This document shows, piece by piece, positions 32,710 to 45,083 of a stretch of DNA of 64,000 bases; positions within the stretch are counted from its first letter, which is position 1, and each line of letters starts with the position of its first letter. This DNA comes from Pachyrhynchus sulphureomaculatus (lineage: Eukaryota > Arthropoda > Insecta > Coleoptera > Curculionidae): NCBI GenBank assembly GCA_019049505.1, contig CM032454.1:151699200-151763199 (forward strand), written 5' to 3'. Under the pieces are notes generated by a model. That model saw only the letters and a list, made by a program, of their open reading frames with translations, was not told the origin of the DNA and made no database searches. The translations under genes were made by a program, and so were the position numbers.

Positions 32710-33480
32710 TGTTTTTTATGGGTGATTTTTATTGGACAATTGTAAACAAGTGTCCAAAGAATCAAGTTGACAAGTGACTAGGGAATAGCGATCAAACGTT
32801 AAAAGTTACATGACAATAACATTTACCTAAGAAAACTTTCGACGAAATATTTTTTGAACAGACGTATTTTTTGGTATTTAACTTTGTATAGAAAAAATTT
32901 TAGTGAGTATTACAATCTGTTAAAAAAGACTATACAACTCCTAATATCTACATACATTTTGAGTGTGATGTACTTTTAACGTACATAGAATGACATTTTT
33001 CTGACGTTTTCTGACTATATTATCTTTTAATACAATCTTACATGTTCAACTTCAAAAGATAAAAGGATATTTGACTACATTCGTTTATTTAAATATTTGG
33101 AAGAGATTAAATTATCAAGTGCTATAATAATTTCACCGTATTAACAGAAACACATCTGTAATTTCAGATATTTGACTTAATTGGATTAGGAAGTTCTTCA
33201 TATTACATACCGAAGAATTCAGTTGAATGATTTTTATGTATTACAACCTTTTTTTTCTGCATACCGGTAAAATCAGTGAGGCAACTAAAATGACTCTTAA
33301 ATGACGTTATGAGTATGTCTGATATAAGCTAGCGTTGTCGTTTGTAATTAAGGAAGACTAACATTTTACACTGTACAAAAAAGCCGATAAGATGTTGATA
33401 ACAACTACAGGATTCATTGTTGCCTTAATTGGTAATGGTGCGAAATTTTGTTAAGCGGCATTAATGCGCAGTTGTTTGGT
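32710..33480. other. Intergenic, nothing recognised
   Basis: AT-rich, no family recognised. The left end of mariner C may lie near 33440-33480, but I could not define its TIR. Confidence 0.4.
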
Positions 33481-33789
33481 GGCAGCTATCGTAAGTAATC
33501 AGCGTTACACGTTTCGTAAAAATGGATAAAGCCAAATATCAGTGATAAAACATTTTTAATTAAAAAAGTGGACGAGGAAAACTGAACTAAAGGAAATTCA
33601 TGGGGACTCTGCACCAGCATTCAAGACTATTTATTATTGGATAAATAAATATAAAGGTGGTAGGCATCTCATATGAACGGGCAAATAATACCCTGCATCA
33701 AGTTCTAAAAATAAAAAAAAAAACTGAGTGCGTGATAGGTGTTGCGTTTGTTGACTCCAGACCATAAACGCATGAAGGATATTTGAAAA

Positions 33790-34810
33790 TTGTATTTGGA
33801 AAAGCTACAGTGTAATTCGAAGGACTTCTGGCGTCGTTTTGTAAACTTAAACGAAACGTGGATCAACCATTACACCCCGGAGACAAAACGGCAGTCAAAA
33901 CAGTGGGTTGGCGAAGGTGAAAGTGTATTGAAAACAGCGAAAACAGTTTTATCGGCGGAAAAAGTGATGGCTACTATTGCTCGGAACACAAAGGGTATCA
34001 TCATGATTTGGAAAAAGGTGACTGGCTCTTATTACGTAACGTTATTGGATCTTGTGCATAATGAGTTGGTTCAGAACCGACCAACATTAGCGTGCAATAA
34101 AGTACTTTAGACCAAGAGGGCGACCTGAAATTTTGACCTGTAAACTAACCGTCTGCCTAGTTGTTGGTTCTATCGGACGAGTCGAATAAAAGTCTTTAAC
34201 GTTGATTTTGCGGCCCCCTGTCCAATGCTCAGGTAAGGCGCAACATGCTACATTTAAAAAAGACCGTTCTTGAATGGAAGAAGCCGGTCCAGCTTCATCC
34301 TCCGGTATTGGTGGCGTCTTTTGCAGATTATCTCTTATTTTATCAAGAATAAACTAGATTTATTGATTTTATATGGTTAAATGACAGTCCATTTTTGGAT
34401 CGACGTTTTTTGGGTCCTAAAGCTGGGTCCGGTCTCGGCGGCGTCTGCCTTTGGGGCGCTCGACTATTTTAGTGTTAACAAATGTTATGGTACTTAATTC
34501 AAGTGGTTAAACGACAGTAGTAGCATTTGAGCCTTATCTGGGGATTCCAGGGCAAGAGGCCGCAAAATCAACGTTAAAGGCTCTTATTCGGCTCGCCCGA
34601 TAGAATGAACAACTAGGCAGACGATTAGTCGATAGGCCAAAATTTCGGGTCATTTTCTCTTTCATTGGGACAATGCGACTTCTCACACATCTGTCGTTGC
34701 AATGGCCAAAGTGCACAAGTTGGGCTTCGAAATAGTTTCCCACCTAACATCAAAAATTGGCTTGGATACAGAAATTTTTGTCGAATGAAGTATCTGTGTT
34801 GTTAATGAAT
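33790..34810 (+). pseudogene. mariner transposase C with lost first catalytic Asp
   Basis: The open part 33790-34110 has FWRRFVNLNETWINHYTPET, KTVLSAEKVMATIARNTKGI and YYVTLLDLVHNEL. The usual MDETW reads LNETW, so the first catalytic Asp is Asn. After the nested element the frame continues with FHWDNATSHTS (second Asp kept) and GFEIVSHL. The third Asp region (PDLAPSDF) is not recognisable. It was probably already inactive. Confidence 0.85.
34122..34651. mobile_element. Nested inverted-repeat (MITE-like) element inside mariner C
   Basis: Arms 34122-34260 and 34505-34651 are inverted copies of about 140 bp: GACCTGAAATTTTG, GTCTGCCTAGTTGTT, TTTAACGTTGATTTTGCGGC and others on the left recur inverted on the right. 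Mariner reading resumes on the other side. The interior has no frame of interest but holds GACAGTCCATTTTTGG and related short words. Family unknown; outermost bases and target duplication not resolved. Confidence 0.8.
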
Positions 34811-34827
34811 ATTATCCACAGTTCGAA

Positions 34828-35470
34828 ACATTTTTAGTGTTCCGTACGGAACACTTATAAGATGACTTCGGTGTCTGTTTGTCCGCCTATCCGTTTGTCT
34901 GTCACACCCGAATATCTCCGAAACTATTTGTCATAGAAAGTTGAAATTTGGTAATAATATAGGAATTGATAGCCTCATCGGAGCCATGTAGTTTTGAAAG
35001 TTAAATTTTGACTTAAGGGGTTAGTTTTGGGGGGTGAAATCGGAAGTGAAAAAAAAAAAATTTTACTAGGTCCTCGAGTGTGTGAAAACACGAGTAAAAA
35101 ATATATATATATAATGTAAGACTTGCGCACATGCACCTTTGTATTATTTTCAAAAAATCGCGAAAAATAGCTGTCCCCCCAACTTATCTCGAAAAGTACT
35201 GGTCAAAAAATTTTGAAAAAATTCTGGAATATTCTCCACGGGGTGTAAAATGAACGAAAATTATCACGATGGCATTACCTTTAATAATTCATCTGGTTTA
35301 TAAAAAAACAAAATTTCAGTCATCACTTTTCAGTAAAGATTAGAAACAAACTTTGTTGAAAACTCATTTGGGGTGTGTTTTGTGAAGTCACTGATCATTT
35401 TATACCTCCGTAACAATTTTTTTTTTTTTTTATTTTAAAACAATCAACTTGCACTTGACCGGTTATTTTT
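34828..35470 (-). repeat. Hairpin-ended dispersed repeat, copy A (near full length)
   Basis: Starts TTTTTAGTGTTCCGTACGG with the perfect palindrome GTGTTCCGTACGGAACAC and ends near CAACTTGCACTTGACCGG. It lacks half of the GCAAGTT hairpin. This copy and copy C span all shared body blocks, giving a unit near 640 bp. Confidence 0.92.
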
Positions 35471-35525
35471 TTCTGAAGGAACAAAAAAATTGACATCTTG
35501 TTCCACCACACGTATTGAGCACAAT

Positions 35526-35835
<310 letters not shown>

Positions 35836-35986
35836 AAAGAGGAAGGACATTTAATCACATTTAAAAAAAAAAAAAAAAAAAACGAGCGAAAGCTCGATAA
35901 TAAAAAAAGCAGATACTAGAGCCTTTAGATCTTTGATTGCTCATCTCTTCTCCTTATAAGGGCGTTTCCCAGCAGTTAAACCTAGG

Positions 35987-36653
<667 letters not shown>

Positions 36654-36721
<68 letters not shown>
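36654..36721. repeat. (TA)n microsatellite
   Basis: About 68 bp. Confidence 0.99.
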
Positions 36722-36723
<2 letters not shown>

Positions 36724-37174
36724 CTTGGGCCTTATAGTTCTTTTGTTTCAAGGATAGAGAAATTACATCATGTTCTAGTTAGAAGTTAGTTCTAGTTAGT
36801 TCATCTAAAAATTCCAAATTTTCAGTCATTGTACATTTCTCCCTTCTTTACTTTTCTTTATGACTTTAAATTTTGATTTTACAGGACAGTTCTGGATATT
36901 CAGTAGGATGCACAATTTTTTAATTATGAATATATAAAATTTTTAAACTTATAATAGAATATAAAAAGTAAAAAAAATAAGAAAAATTACACACAAAAAA
37001 TACACATAAAAAAACTAACACGTGTGGGATGAAACGAAGGCACACTTAACGTTCTTTCAAGGATACTACTACGACGGTCACATTTTTTTAAAATAACTTT
37101 AGACATTTATTGGGAAAGGAAAATCATTCTTTGGTATGTTTATGTTTTTTTATTTATTTATTGCTATTGAGTTA

Positions 37175-37560
37175 TTATGAGAAGAGTCCCAAATAAATAT
37201 GACTCAGACCCTTAACGTCGCTTTTGCCGTTTATGCTATTTTTCTCTTTATTAATACAAATTATTTCATGGATTGACCTTTTAAAATGATTTGATTCTTG
37301 TTTTAGGATTCTTGTGCTTTTAAAATTAAAAGAGTGTTTTGTTGAATGGGTTTTCATAGAGCTGTTGGGTTATTCTTATCATACTTATGGTCGTTCAGTC
37401 TAGTTTCTAGGTGTTGTTTAGTCATGCCGATATAACAGCCGTTGCAGTTTTGACAAGGAATGGAATATATCAGGTTTGATTGTTTCAATAGGGGTGTTTT
37501 GGATTTTAGGGGGGTAAAAAGGTTTTAATGAGTTATGTGTTTTGTGGCAAACAGTTAAAT
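37175..37560 (-). pseudogene. Penelope-like element, linker and GIY-YIG endonuclease fragment
   Basis: Read on the minus strand: LTVCHKTHNSLKPFYPPKI (linker, 37555-37495), then after a frameshift SNLIYSIPCQNCNGCYIGM with LETRLNDHKYD (37470-37370), and after another HSTKHSFNFKSTRILKQES, FKRSIHEIICINKEK and LSHIYLGLFS (37350-37175). LIY...YIG with the CxxC in front is the GIY-YIG core of Penelope endonucleases. It is a different subfamily from the copies at 8302-9938 (YIGM against YIGQ). The reverse-transcriptase part is absent. Confidence 0.85.
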
Positions 37561-37569
37561 TACTTTATA

Positions 37570-37570
<1 letters not shown>

Positions 37571-37661
<91 letters not shown>
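37571..37661. repeat. (TA)n microsatellite
   Basis: About 91 bp, separating the Penelope fragment from the LINE. Confidence 0.99.
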
Positions 37662-37664
<3 letters not shown>

Positions 37665-37666
<2 letters not shown>

Positions 37667-39212
37667 TCTTCCTGCCGCATTTCCATTTTTAAGTAGCAGG
37701 AGAAGAAGATATCCTGCCGGAAATGCTAAAAGAGGGAGGACCGCCATTAATCAAAGAGCTTAAAAAACTCTTCAATAAATGTCTTATCGAAGGAGTGATA
37801 CCAAATGATTGGAAAACTGCCATAGTTATATTGATATACAAAAAAGGAAATCCCAGCAATTTGGAGAACTATAGGCCAAGAAGTCTTCTATTGCAAATAT
37901 ATAAACTATTCACGAGAATAATCACAAACCGATTAGACAAGAAGTTTGAAAATTACCAACCCAAGGAACATGCAGGCTTCCGAAAAAGATTTATCACAAT
38001 CGAACATCTACACATAGTCAGACTACTTATAGAAAAGGTAACTGAATACAGTATCACGGCTTGGCACTTGTCGATTTCCGAAAAGCCTTTGACATAGTGG
38101 AATACTGGACAATTGAGAAAGAGATGAAAAACGCAAGAGTCGATCAAAGTTACATTAACATACAGACAAAAATCAATGAACAATCAAAACTGAAAGTGAG
38201 ATCACACGAGGATACCAGTAAAGTAAAAATAAAGAGAGGTGTTAGACAGGGCGACATCATATCACCCAAAATATTCACCCTGGTACTAGAAGATATCGTC
38301 AAGAGTCTTCACTGGAAAAACAGAGGACTTGACATATCCGGAGAGAGACTCAACAACTTAAGATTTGCTGATGACATCGCACTTTTTGTCGAAAATGAAA
38401 TTGAATTGAAATAAATGCTCCAGGAATTACAAACTGAAGCAAAAAAGGTCGGTTTAGAGATGAACATAACAAAAACCAAATTCATGACGAATGAACAAAC
38501 ACCCAGTAATGACGTAATATCCACACACGGACAACAAGTGGAAAGGGTGGAATCATATGTATATTTGGGACAGCAAGTTACACTCGGAAAATTCAATCAA
38601 GCACTGGAAGTCAATCGAAGAATACGCCTGGGATGGGCGGCTTCCGGTAAAATGAAGAAAATCTCAGTCCAAACTGCCTTTAAAACTTAAAAGTAAAGTA
38701 TATAACGAATGCATTCACCAGTAAGAACATATGGTATCGACACGGAAAATAATTAGAAAATTGCAAGTTTATCAGAGAACAATTGAAAGGAAAATCCTGG
38801 ATATATCACTTAGGGACTGCAAAGCAAACAATTAGATCAAGAAAAAAAATAGGGGTCCACGACGTAATTGAGAGGATATCTTCCCTCAAGTGGAACTGGG
38901 CTGGCCATGTGGCCAGAAATATTGATAACTGGAGTGGAAAAGTGACCAGATGGAGACCATAGGGGGAAAAGAAGTAATGGCAGACCCCAACAACGTTGGT
39001 ATGACGATATTAAAAGTCAGCGGAGCACAATTGGTATCAAATTACTCAAAACAGGGACATATGGAAGCACATGAGAGAGGCCTATATCCAAAAGATAGAG
39101 AATGGCTAAAAGAAGAACTGTTATTGGTCTACAACAAAAAGCAACTAAATTTGACCATTAAAGATATATTTTTCTGGCCTATCCAGGCATCAAAAACTAT
39201 AAAATTTTCATA
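37665..39212 (+). mobile_element. RTE-like LINE (family B), reverse transcriptase part
   Basis: Plus-strand frames: LKEGGPPLIKELKKLFNKCL, VIPNDWKTAIVILIYKKGN, NLENYRPRSLLLQIYKLFTR and HAGFRKRFITIEHLH (37723-38050). Then LVDFRKAFD (38070), IKRGVRQGDIISPKIFTLVL, the palm LRFADDIALFVEN with both Asp intact (38360 on), and GLEMNITKTKFMTNE. The thumb follows with VERVESYVYLGQQVTL and NRRIRLGWAASGKM. After 38690 the tail decays (WNWAGHVARNIDN, TRWRP). The thumb motifs YVYLGQ and RRIRLGWAA are typical of RTE/BovB. Broken by at least three frame changes and a stop (TAA) at 38412. Confidence 0.92.
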
Positions 39213-39952
39213 GATGCACTGTTGATTTAAACTGAACAAAAAATGATTTGCTGCTTTTCAATTCACACTCGTAGTTGCTACAAACTTCTTCTTTGCACCT
39301 TTTTATTTACAGTGTTGTAGTGGTGCTTTCACATAATTATAACTGCTCTCGTCTTTCTGAAAGAATATTGTTGAAAGATTTTCTCTCTCCAAGCGGCAGC
39401 TTGTAATTTAGTTGACATTACATTAGGTCCAAAAAAATTTAATAAGTAATAATAAAAAAAAATTCGTGTGGCGTAGTTTTTACTGTATTTTATTTAGTCA
39501 ACAGACCGAAAATATTTACCCAATTTAAAAGCGTATACTTTACCGACAACATTTTTTAAGTAGGTGGAGACATAAATCACGTCACTTTTGTTTAGAAAGT
39601 TTTGGCTTATTAAAACTTTTAATGATGTTATAACTTTGTGAATACATTTGTTGATGCGTAAAAGTCAATTGAATATAAATGATACGAAATTTTGTACGGT
39701 AAACTTCCAATAATGACAGAGCTTATACTGTGAGCAATAGTACAAACTTTAAAACATTGTGTTGAAAATGCGGCCATTATTTTTTTCTCTCATAATTTAA
39801 CGTATTTTGTAAAAATGTTTAAATTTAAATTCTTGGTACAAATAATAGGTTAGTACCAATTCTAAAATCTGGTATATTGACGGTAAATATGACACCTAGT
39901 CAAAGGAATTGAATCATTATACAATCTGTGTCTAATCTTAAATAATCGGACC
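39213..39952. other. Intergenic, nothing recognised
   Basis: AT-rich, no family recognised. Confidence 0.4.
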
Positions 39953-40586
39953 AGTGCAAGTTGAACTTGCGCAGTTAGTGTTCCATACGTTGATTGTTTC
40001 TGAAATAAAAATTTTTGTTACGGAGGTATGAAATGATCAGGGACTTCACAAAACACACCCCAAATGAGTTTCAACAAAATTTTTACTAAAAACTGATTTT
40101 TTTTTATATACCAGATAAATTATTAAGGGTAATGCACTCATGATAATTTTCGTTCAATCTACACCTCGTGGAGAATATTCCAGAATTTTTTCAAAATTTC
40201 TTGGATCAGTACTTTTCGAGATAGAGCGATAGAGACAGCGATTTTTTCAAAATAATACAAAGAAAATTGTGCGCATGTAAGACATTATACATATTTTTGA
40301 ACTTGTGTTTCTACAAGCTTTCATTTGACACCCCCCTCGATAACCTAGTAAAAATTTTTTTTTTCACTTCCGATTTCACCCCTCGAAACTAACCCCTTAA
40401 GTCAAAATTTAACTTTCAAAACTACACAGCTCTGATGAGGCAATTAATTTCTATATTAGTATCAAATTTCAACTTTCTACGTCAAATAGTTTTGGAGAAA
40501 ATTGGGTGTGACAGACGAACAGACAGACGGATAGACATACAGACACCGAAGTGATCTTATAAGTATTCCATACGGAACACTAAAAA
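39953..40586 (+). repeat. Hairpin-ended dispersed repeat, copy C (near full length)
   Basis: Starts CCAGTGCAAGTTGAACTTGC (perfect hairpin GCAAGTT/AACTTGC) then GTTAGTGTTCCATACG; ends AAGTATTCCATACGGAACAC TAAAAA. It includes GTGACAGACGAACAGACAG and all body blocks in the order seen in copy A inverted. Confidence 0.92.
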
Positions 40587-40614
40587 GAATATCATGAGTG
40601 TATAAATGCAAACG

Positions 40615-40616
<2 letters not shown>

Positions 40617-40690
<74 letters not shown>
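40617..40690. repeat. (TA)n microsatellite, left flank of DD41D element 1
   Basis: About 74 bp, running directly into the TIR of the next transposon. Confidence 0.99.
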
Positions 40691-40692
<2 letters not shown>

Positions 40693-41993
40693 GGGTGTTT
40701 TTTATAGAGGTATAGAACTTTGAAATGGAATAAAACAAAGATGAATTTTTTAAATTGACATGAAATTTACTTTATTCGAAAGATAATCTTCTGGCATTAT
40801 AATTTAAATATGACTTCTGGCATATGACCGCCACGGCTGGCTCGGACGTAGTCTAATCTGGAGGTCCAATTTTCGATGACTTTTTCCAACATTTGTGGCC
40901 GTATATCGGCAATAACGCGGCGAATGTTGTCCTCCAAGTGGTCAATCATTTCGAGTTTATCGGCGTAGACTAGCGACTTCACATATCCCCACAGAAAATA
41001 GTCTAGCGGCGTTAAATCGCACGATCTTGGAGGCCAATTCACGGGTCCGAAAACGTGAAACTATGCGGTTACCAAATGTTTCCTTCAATAAATCAATTCT
41101 GGCACGAGCTGTGTGACATGTTGCGCCGTCTTGTTGAAACCACAGCTCCTGCACATCATGGTTGTTCAATTGATGAACGAAAAAGTCAGTAATCATGGCT
41201 CTATAGCGGTCACCATTGACTGTAACGTTCTGACCAGCATCGTTTTTAAAGAAGTACGGACCAATGATTCCACCAGCCCATAAAGCACACCAAACAGTCA
41301 GTTTTTCTGGATGTAACGGTGTCTCAACATACACTTGAGGATTATCATCACTCCAAATAGGGCAGTTTTGTTTATTGACGTATCCATTCAAACAAAAGTG
41401 AGCTTCATCGCTAAACAAAATTCGCTTATGAAAATCGGGATCAACGGCAATCTTGTTTTGGGCCCATTCACCGAATCTATGCCTTGCTAGGTGATCGTGT
41501 GGCTTCAATTGTTGCACGAGTTGGATTTTGTAAGCACGCAAACCAAGATCTTTCCGCAAAATCTTCCATAAAGTGGATGGACACATATCCAATTCCTGTG
41601 CACGATGGCGGATAGACTGATTCGGGTCTTTCTCTACGCTACGCTCTACAACAGCAATGACTTCTTCTGTACGCACTGTACGACGTCTCTGTGGATGCGT
41701 ATTATCATTTAGAGTAAACGTAGTGCGAAAACGTTCCATAGTTAATCGAATTAATTGCTCTGATGGACGATTATGTTGACCGTTGACCGGACGTAGTGCG
41801 CGATACGTATTTCGAACAGAACCATGATTTTCAAAATAAATTTGCACAATTTGGAAGCGTTGTTCAGGCGTCAGTCTATTCATGTTGAAATGCCAAACCA
41901 AACTAAACATAAATCACTTGACAGCTGACAAAATGGCCGCCAGTTAAAAAAGTGTTGCCAACTTAAAGTTTTATACCTCTATAAAAAACACCC
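40693..41993 (-). mobile_element. Tc1/mariner-superfamily DD41D transposon 1, nearly intact
   Basis: TIRs GGGTGTTTTTTATAGAGG (40693) and its inverted copy ending at 41993. The match continues (TATAGAACTTTG against TATAAAACTTTA). It lies inside a TA microsatellite, which continues from 41995, so the TA duplication cannot be separated from the repeat. Length 1.3 kb. Confidence 0.92.
40797..41910 (-). CDS. DD41D transposase with a single frameshift
   Basis: Cut-and-paste transposase. The first ATG is at 41910; a start at 41883 (MNRLTPEQRFQIVQIYF) fits the usual N-terminus better. It has two helix-turn-helix regions (EQRFQIVQIYFENHGSV; QSIRHRAQELDMCPSTLWKI) and the RILFSDEAHF block with the first Asp. 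The second Asp is in LWFQQDGATCHTAR and the third in TPLDYFLWGYV. After correcting one extra C near 41045, 41 residues separate the second and third Asp. The frame then runs NWPPRSCDLTPLDYFLWG to a C-terminal GGHMPEVIFKL and a stop at 40797. Apart from that one base the coding region is open, so the copy is young or the base is a sequencing error. Confidence 0.93.
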
Positions 41994-41994
41994 T

Positions 41995-42019
41995 TTATAT
42001 ATATATATATATACATACA
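41995..42019. repeat. (TA)n microsatellite, right flank of DD41D element 1
   Basis: Short TA run followed by ACATACATATATT. Confidence 0.95.
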
Positions 42020-42820
42020 TATATTTCGTAGCAATTTATCAGACTTATCAATTCACCCTTGTATATCCACTACACCAAACATTTTATTTTTGGCCTTCGA
42101 TTGGTTTTTTGCTTACCATGTTAGCATCATCAAGACTGATGATTAAATATTATATGGTTCCTATTTGTGCTTTAAAATCGCTGTATTTAAAAATCCTTTC
42201 GTTAAGTTCCTCATGTAGGTTGGTGAATTATTTTAGCAACTTTATCGTGTATTTTCTTATACTCTGACGCGGCAAATACCTAGCATTTTTCCGTTACATT
42301 CTGTACTGTCTCCAATACTGACAATCCAGTCATAAATTGATTATTCTCTTTAGCGACCGATATATTTTAGATAGTTTTTGTTTAGAATAAACACGCCTTT
42401 AGCAGCTATTAAGAAGTTTTCCGTCTCTGGAAACATGGGTCTCGACGGACGTCCGCCAGCAGTTTGATGCAGCCTTGTCGGCATTTTCCTGAGTTATTTG
42501 GATGCTGTTTACAAAGAGATTTTGTTAATTATGCTGTTGGACCGTCTGATGGTGGCATTTCATGTCGTGTCGTTCTAACGGGGTTGAACCGTTTCCTTCG
42601 CATGTTTCGTGGTATAATATACATTATTCGGTAAGCCTTCGGAAATAGGTACGTAGGTTAATTTTCAGAACAATATAGATTTCAGTATAATAAACCAATA
42701 AGCACTCATTATTTTTATCAAGGGGTGTAATTTATGCATTAGCAACTTTTAAACAATTCTTAACTCTAAACAAAAGATAATTTTTATTTCTGATTTTTAC
42801 TTAACAGTAGTGAACAAAAA
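42020..42820. other. Intergenic, nothing recognised except a ribozyme remnant
   Basis: No frame of interest. Confidence 0.4.
42095..42136 (-). ncRNA. Decayed hammerhead motif
   Basis: Minus strand CTTGATGAT, stem II GCTAAC-ATG-GTAAGC (five of six pairs), then AAAAAACCAATCGA where GAAACC would be expected. Inactive by core loss if correct. Confidence 0.4.
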
Positions 42821-42821
42821 T

Positions 42822-43878
42822 ACGAGGATAGATTGAAAAGTTCGCGGCCTCACCAAAAAATAATTATAATATTTTTATTATAGTACTCTCAATAAGTTCA
42901 TACTTTCTTTGATTGTCACAGTGTAAAATTTTGTTGCTGTAGAATTTGTGGTCTAGTGAGACCAAGTGCAGCGTTTTTAGAAAAATGGAAAAAACTGAAC
43001 AACGTGCGGTCATCAAGTACCAGTTTAAAAAAAAGATTAACACCAAAAGAGATCTACGATGATATGATAACAACACTAGGGGAATTTGCTCCGTTATATA
43101 CCACTGTGAAAAAATGGGTTGAAGAATTTAAACGTGGACTAGAGAGCATCGAAGATCACCCTCGCTTCAGTTAGACACGATGTCTACGACTGAAGAAAAC
43201 ATAGGCAAAGTGTGTGATCTCATATTGAAAGACCGTAGATTAACTATCAGGGAGATTGCAGACACTATAGGCATCTCGTATGAATGAACACAAAACATCA
43301 TTGCCAACGAACTCGGATTTTCTAAGGTTTCCGCTAGGTGGGTCCCCAGATTGCTTTCAGTTGAACAAAAACGAATTCGGCTCATGATTTCTCGTGACTG
43401 TTTGGAGATGTTTGAAGCTGATCGGCAAGATTTTCTTAACAAGTTTGTGACAATGGACGAAACCTGGGCTCACCCACGCCCAGGGTTACATAGAAAGAAA
43501 ATCTTGTTCCATCAGGACAACGCTCGCATTCACACGTCTGTTGAGTCTGTGGCTCAAATTCGTGATTGTGGTTTCCAATTGCTGCCCCACCTGGCTTATT
43601 CTCCTGATTTGGCACCTTCGGACTTTCATCTGTTTCCAAACCTAAAAAAACACTTCGGTGGCCAGAAATTTCCATCAAATGAAGAAGTCGAAGCTGCAGT
43701 TAATCAGTATTTTGAAGACCTTGAGAAATCTTTTTTTCAGACAGGTGTGGAAGCTTTGGAAAGCAGGTGGAAGAAGTGCATACAGTTAGGTGGAGATTAC
43801 GTAGAAAAATAAAAATATTTTTGCACGTATTTTATTTTGTTTTCTTGACTAGACCGCGAACTTTTTAATCCATCCTCG
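42822..43878 (+). mobile_element. mariner transposon B, internally deleted
   Basis: TIRs CGAGGATAGATTGAAAAGTT (from 42823) and the inverted CGAGGATGGATTAAAAAGTT (ending 43877); the match extends through CGCGGCCT / CGCGGTCT. TA precedes on the left, TG follows on the right. At 1.06 kb it is about 200 bp shorter than usual, because of the deletion in the transposase. Confidence 0.93.
42985..43809 (+). pseudogene. mariner transposase B with in-frame internal deletion
   Basis: Starts MEKTEQRAVIKYQFKKRLTP at 42985. A frame change after EDHPRF (43170) moves into MSTTEENIGKVCDLI, and a TGA at 43284 breaks ISYE-TQNI. The frame from 43351 then runs IRLMISRDCLEMFEADRQDF and TMDETWAHPRPGLHRKKILF. It continues with HQDNARIHTS and SPDLAPSDFHLFPNLKKHF and ends WKKCIQLGGDYVEK. 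Between MDETW and HRKKILFHQD some 60 or more residues normally found in mariner are absent without loss of frame. All three catalytic Asp survive, with 34 residues between the last two. Confidence 0.93.
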
Positions 43879-44077
43879 TGCCTCACCTGCAGATCATACA
43901 TTTATATTAAAATTTTACTCTCTGACCTGAATTTGGTGAATTTTTAGGAGTTCTGGCAACGTACCTGAAACAAGAAAATATTACTAATTAAAATTATAAA
44001 TAAAATAATTCTTTTCGAGACAAAAAATAATAGGACGCACGCAGCAATGCGAAATGCGCGACAGTTATAGTTTGAAA

Positions 44078-44341
44078 AAACCGGTCAAGTGCAAGTTGAA
44101 CTTGCGCAATTAGTGTTCCGTCCCGTGATTACCTTTAAAAGAAAGTAAAATCCTCTCCTAGGCTAAGTTAATTAGGTCCCTGACATGTACATATCTTCAG
44201 ACCAAATATTTATTTTTATGTTTTTTCTTAGTCAATAATGTATAAAAGTTATAGCATCTTAGCTAAATAACAACCAATAATTTAATCTAGCTCAGAATCA
44301 GCTAGAATCTAGTAATAAAAATGTAAAACAAATATTTACTA

Positions 44342-44431
<90 letters not shown>

Positions 44432-45002
44432 CTGGGTACAGACGCGCGAGCAATAATATACTATAAAGTACGTTAACAAAAGCTCCACGATATTGTCAAG
44501 CAAAATTATGAAAAACTATGTTTTCATAGATTTTTTTTTAACCAGATAAATTATCAGATGTAATGCACTCATGCTAATTTTCGCTCAATCTATACTTTAT
44601 GGAGACAATTTCAGAATTTTTTCAAAATTTTTTAATCCGTACTTTTCGAGATAGGGTGGGTGGACAGGGGGTTTTTCCCTTTAAAAAAAAAAATACAAAG
44701 AAAAGCGTGCGTAAGTATTATATATATTTTTTAAACTCGCGTTTTTTATAAGCTTTCATTTAACACCACACCCGATGACTTGATTTTTCTTTTCGCTTCC
44801 GATTTTACGCTCGAAAACTAACCCCTTAAAACAAAATTTTACTTTCAAAACTACATGACTCTGATTGGGCTATCAATTCTTATATGTGTGCCAAATTTCA
44901 AATTTCTATGTCAAGTAGTTTCGGAGAAAATCGATTGTGACAGACGGACCGATAGACGGACAACGAAGTGATCCCATAAGTGTTCCGAACGGAACACTAA
45001 AA
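44078..45002 (+). repeat. Hairpin-ended dispersed repeat, copy E, with nested (TA)n
   Basis: Starts ACCGGTCAAGTGCAAGTTGA and ends GTTCCGAACGGAACACTAAA. It carries an extra 300 bp relative to copy C that includes the TA tract. The start GGCTAAGTTAATTAGG is shared with copy F. Confidence 0.9.
44344..44428. repeat. (TA)n microsatellite within repeat E
   Basis: About 85 bp. Confidence 0.99.
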
Positions 45003-45083
45003 ATGCAGTTGTTAATATGGTTGTGTGCACCAGAATTTACCCCAATATTATTAAAGTGTTTGATAGCTGTGAGATTTAAATTA

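Larger units (their letters stand above)
33485..34826 (+). mobile_element. mariner transposon C, decayed, with a nested element
   Basis: A start MDKAKYQ at 33522 is followed by short pieces of the N-terminal DNA-binding part in shifting frames (GDSAPAFKTIYYWINKYKGG). A large catalytic frame follows at 33790-34110, then a 530 bp insertion, and at 34660 FHWDNATSHTSVVAMAKVHK. The right border is unclear, because hairpin repeat A begins at 34828. Confidence 0.8.
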
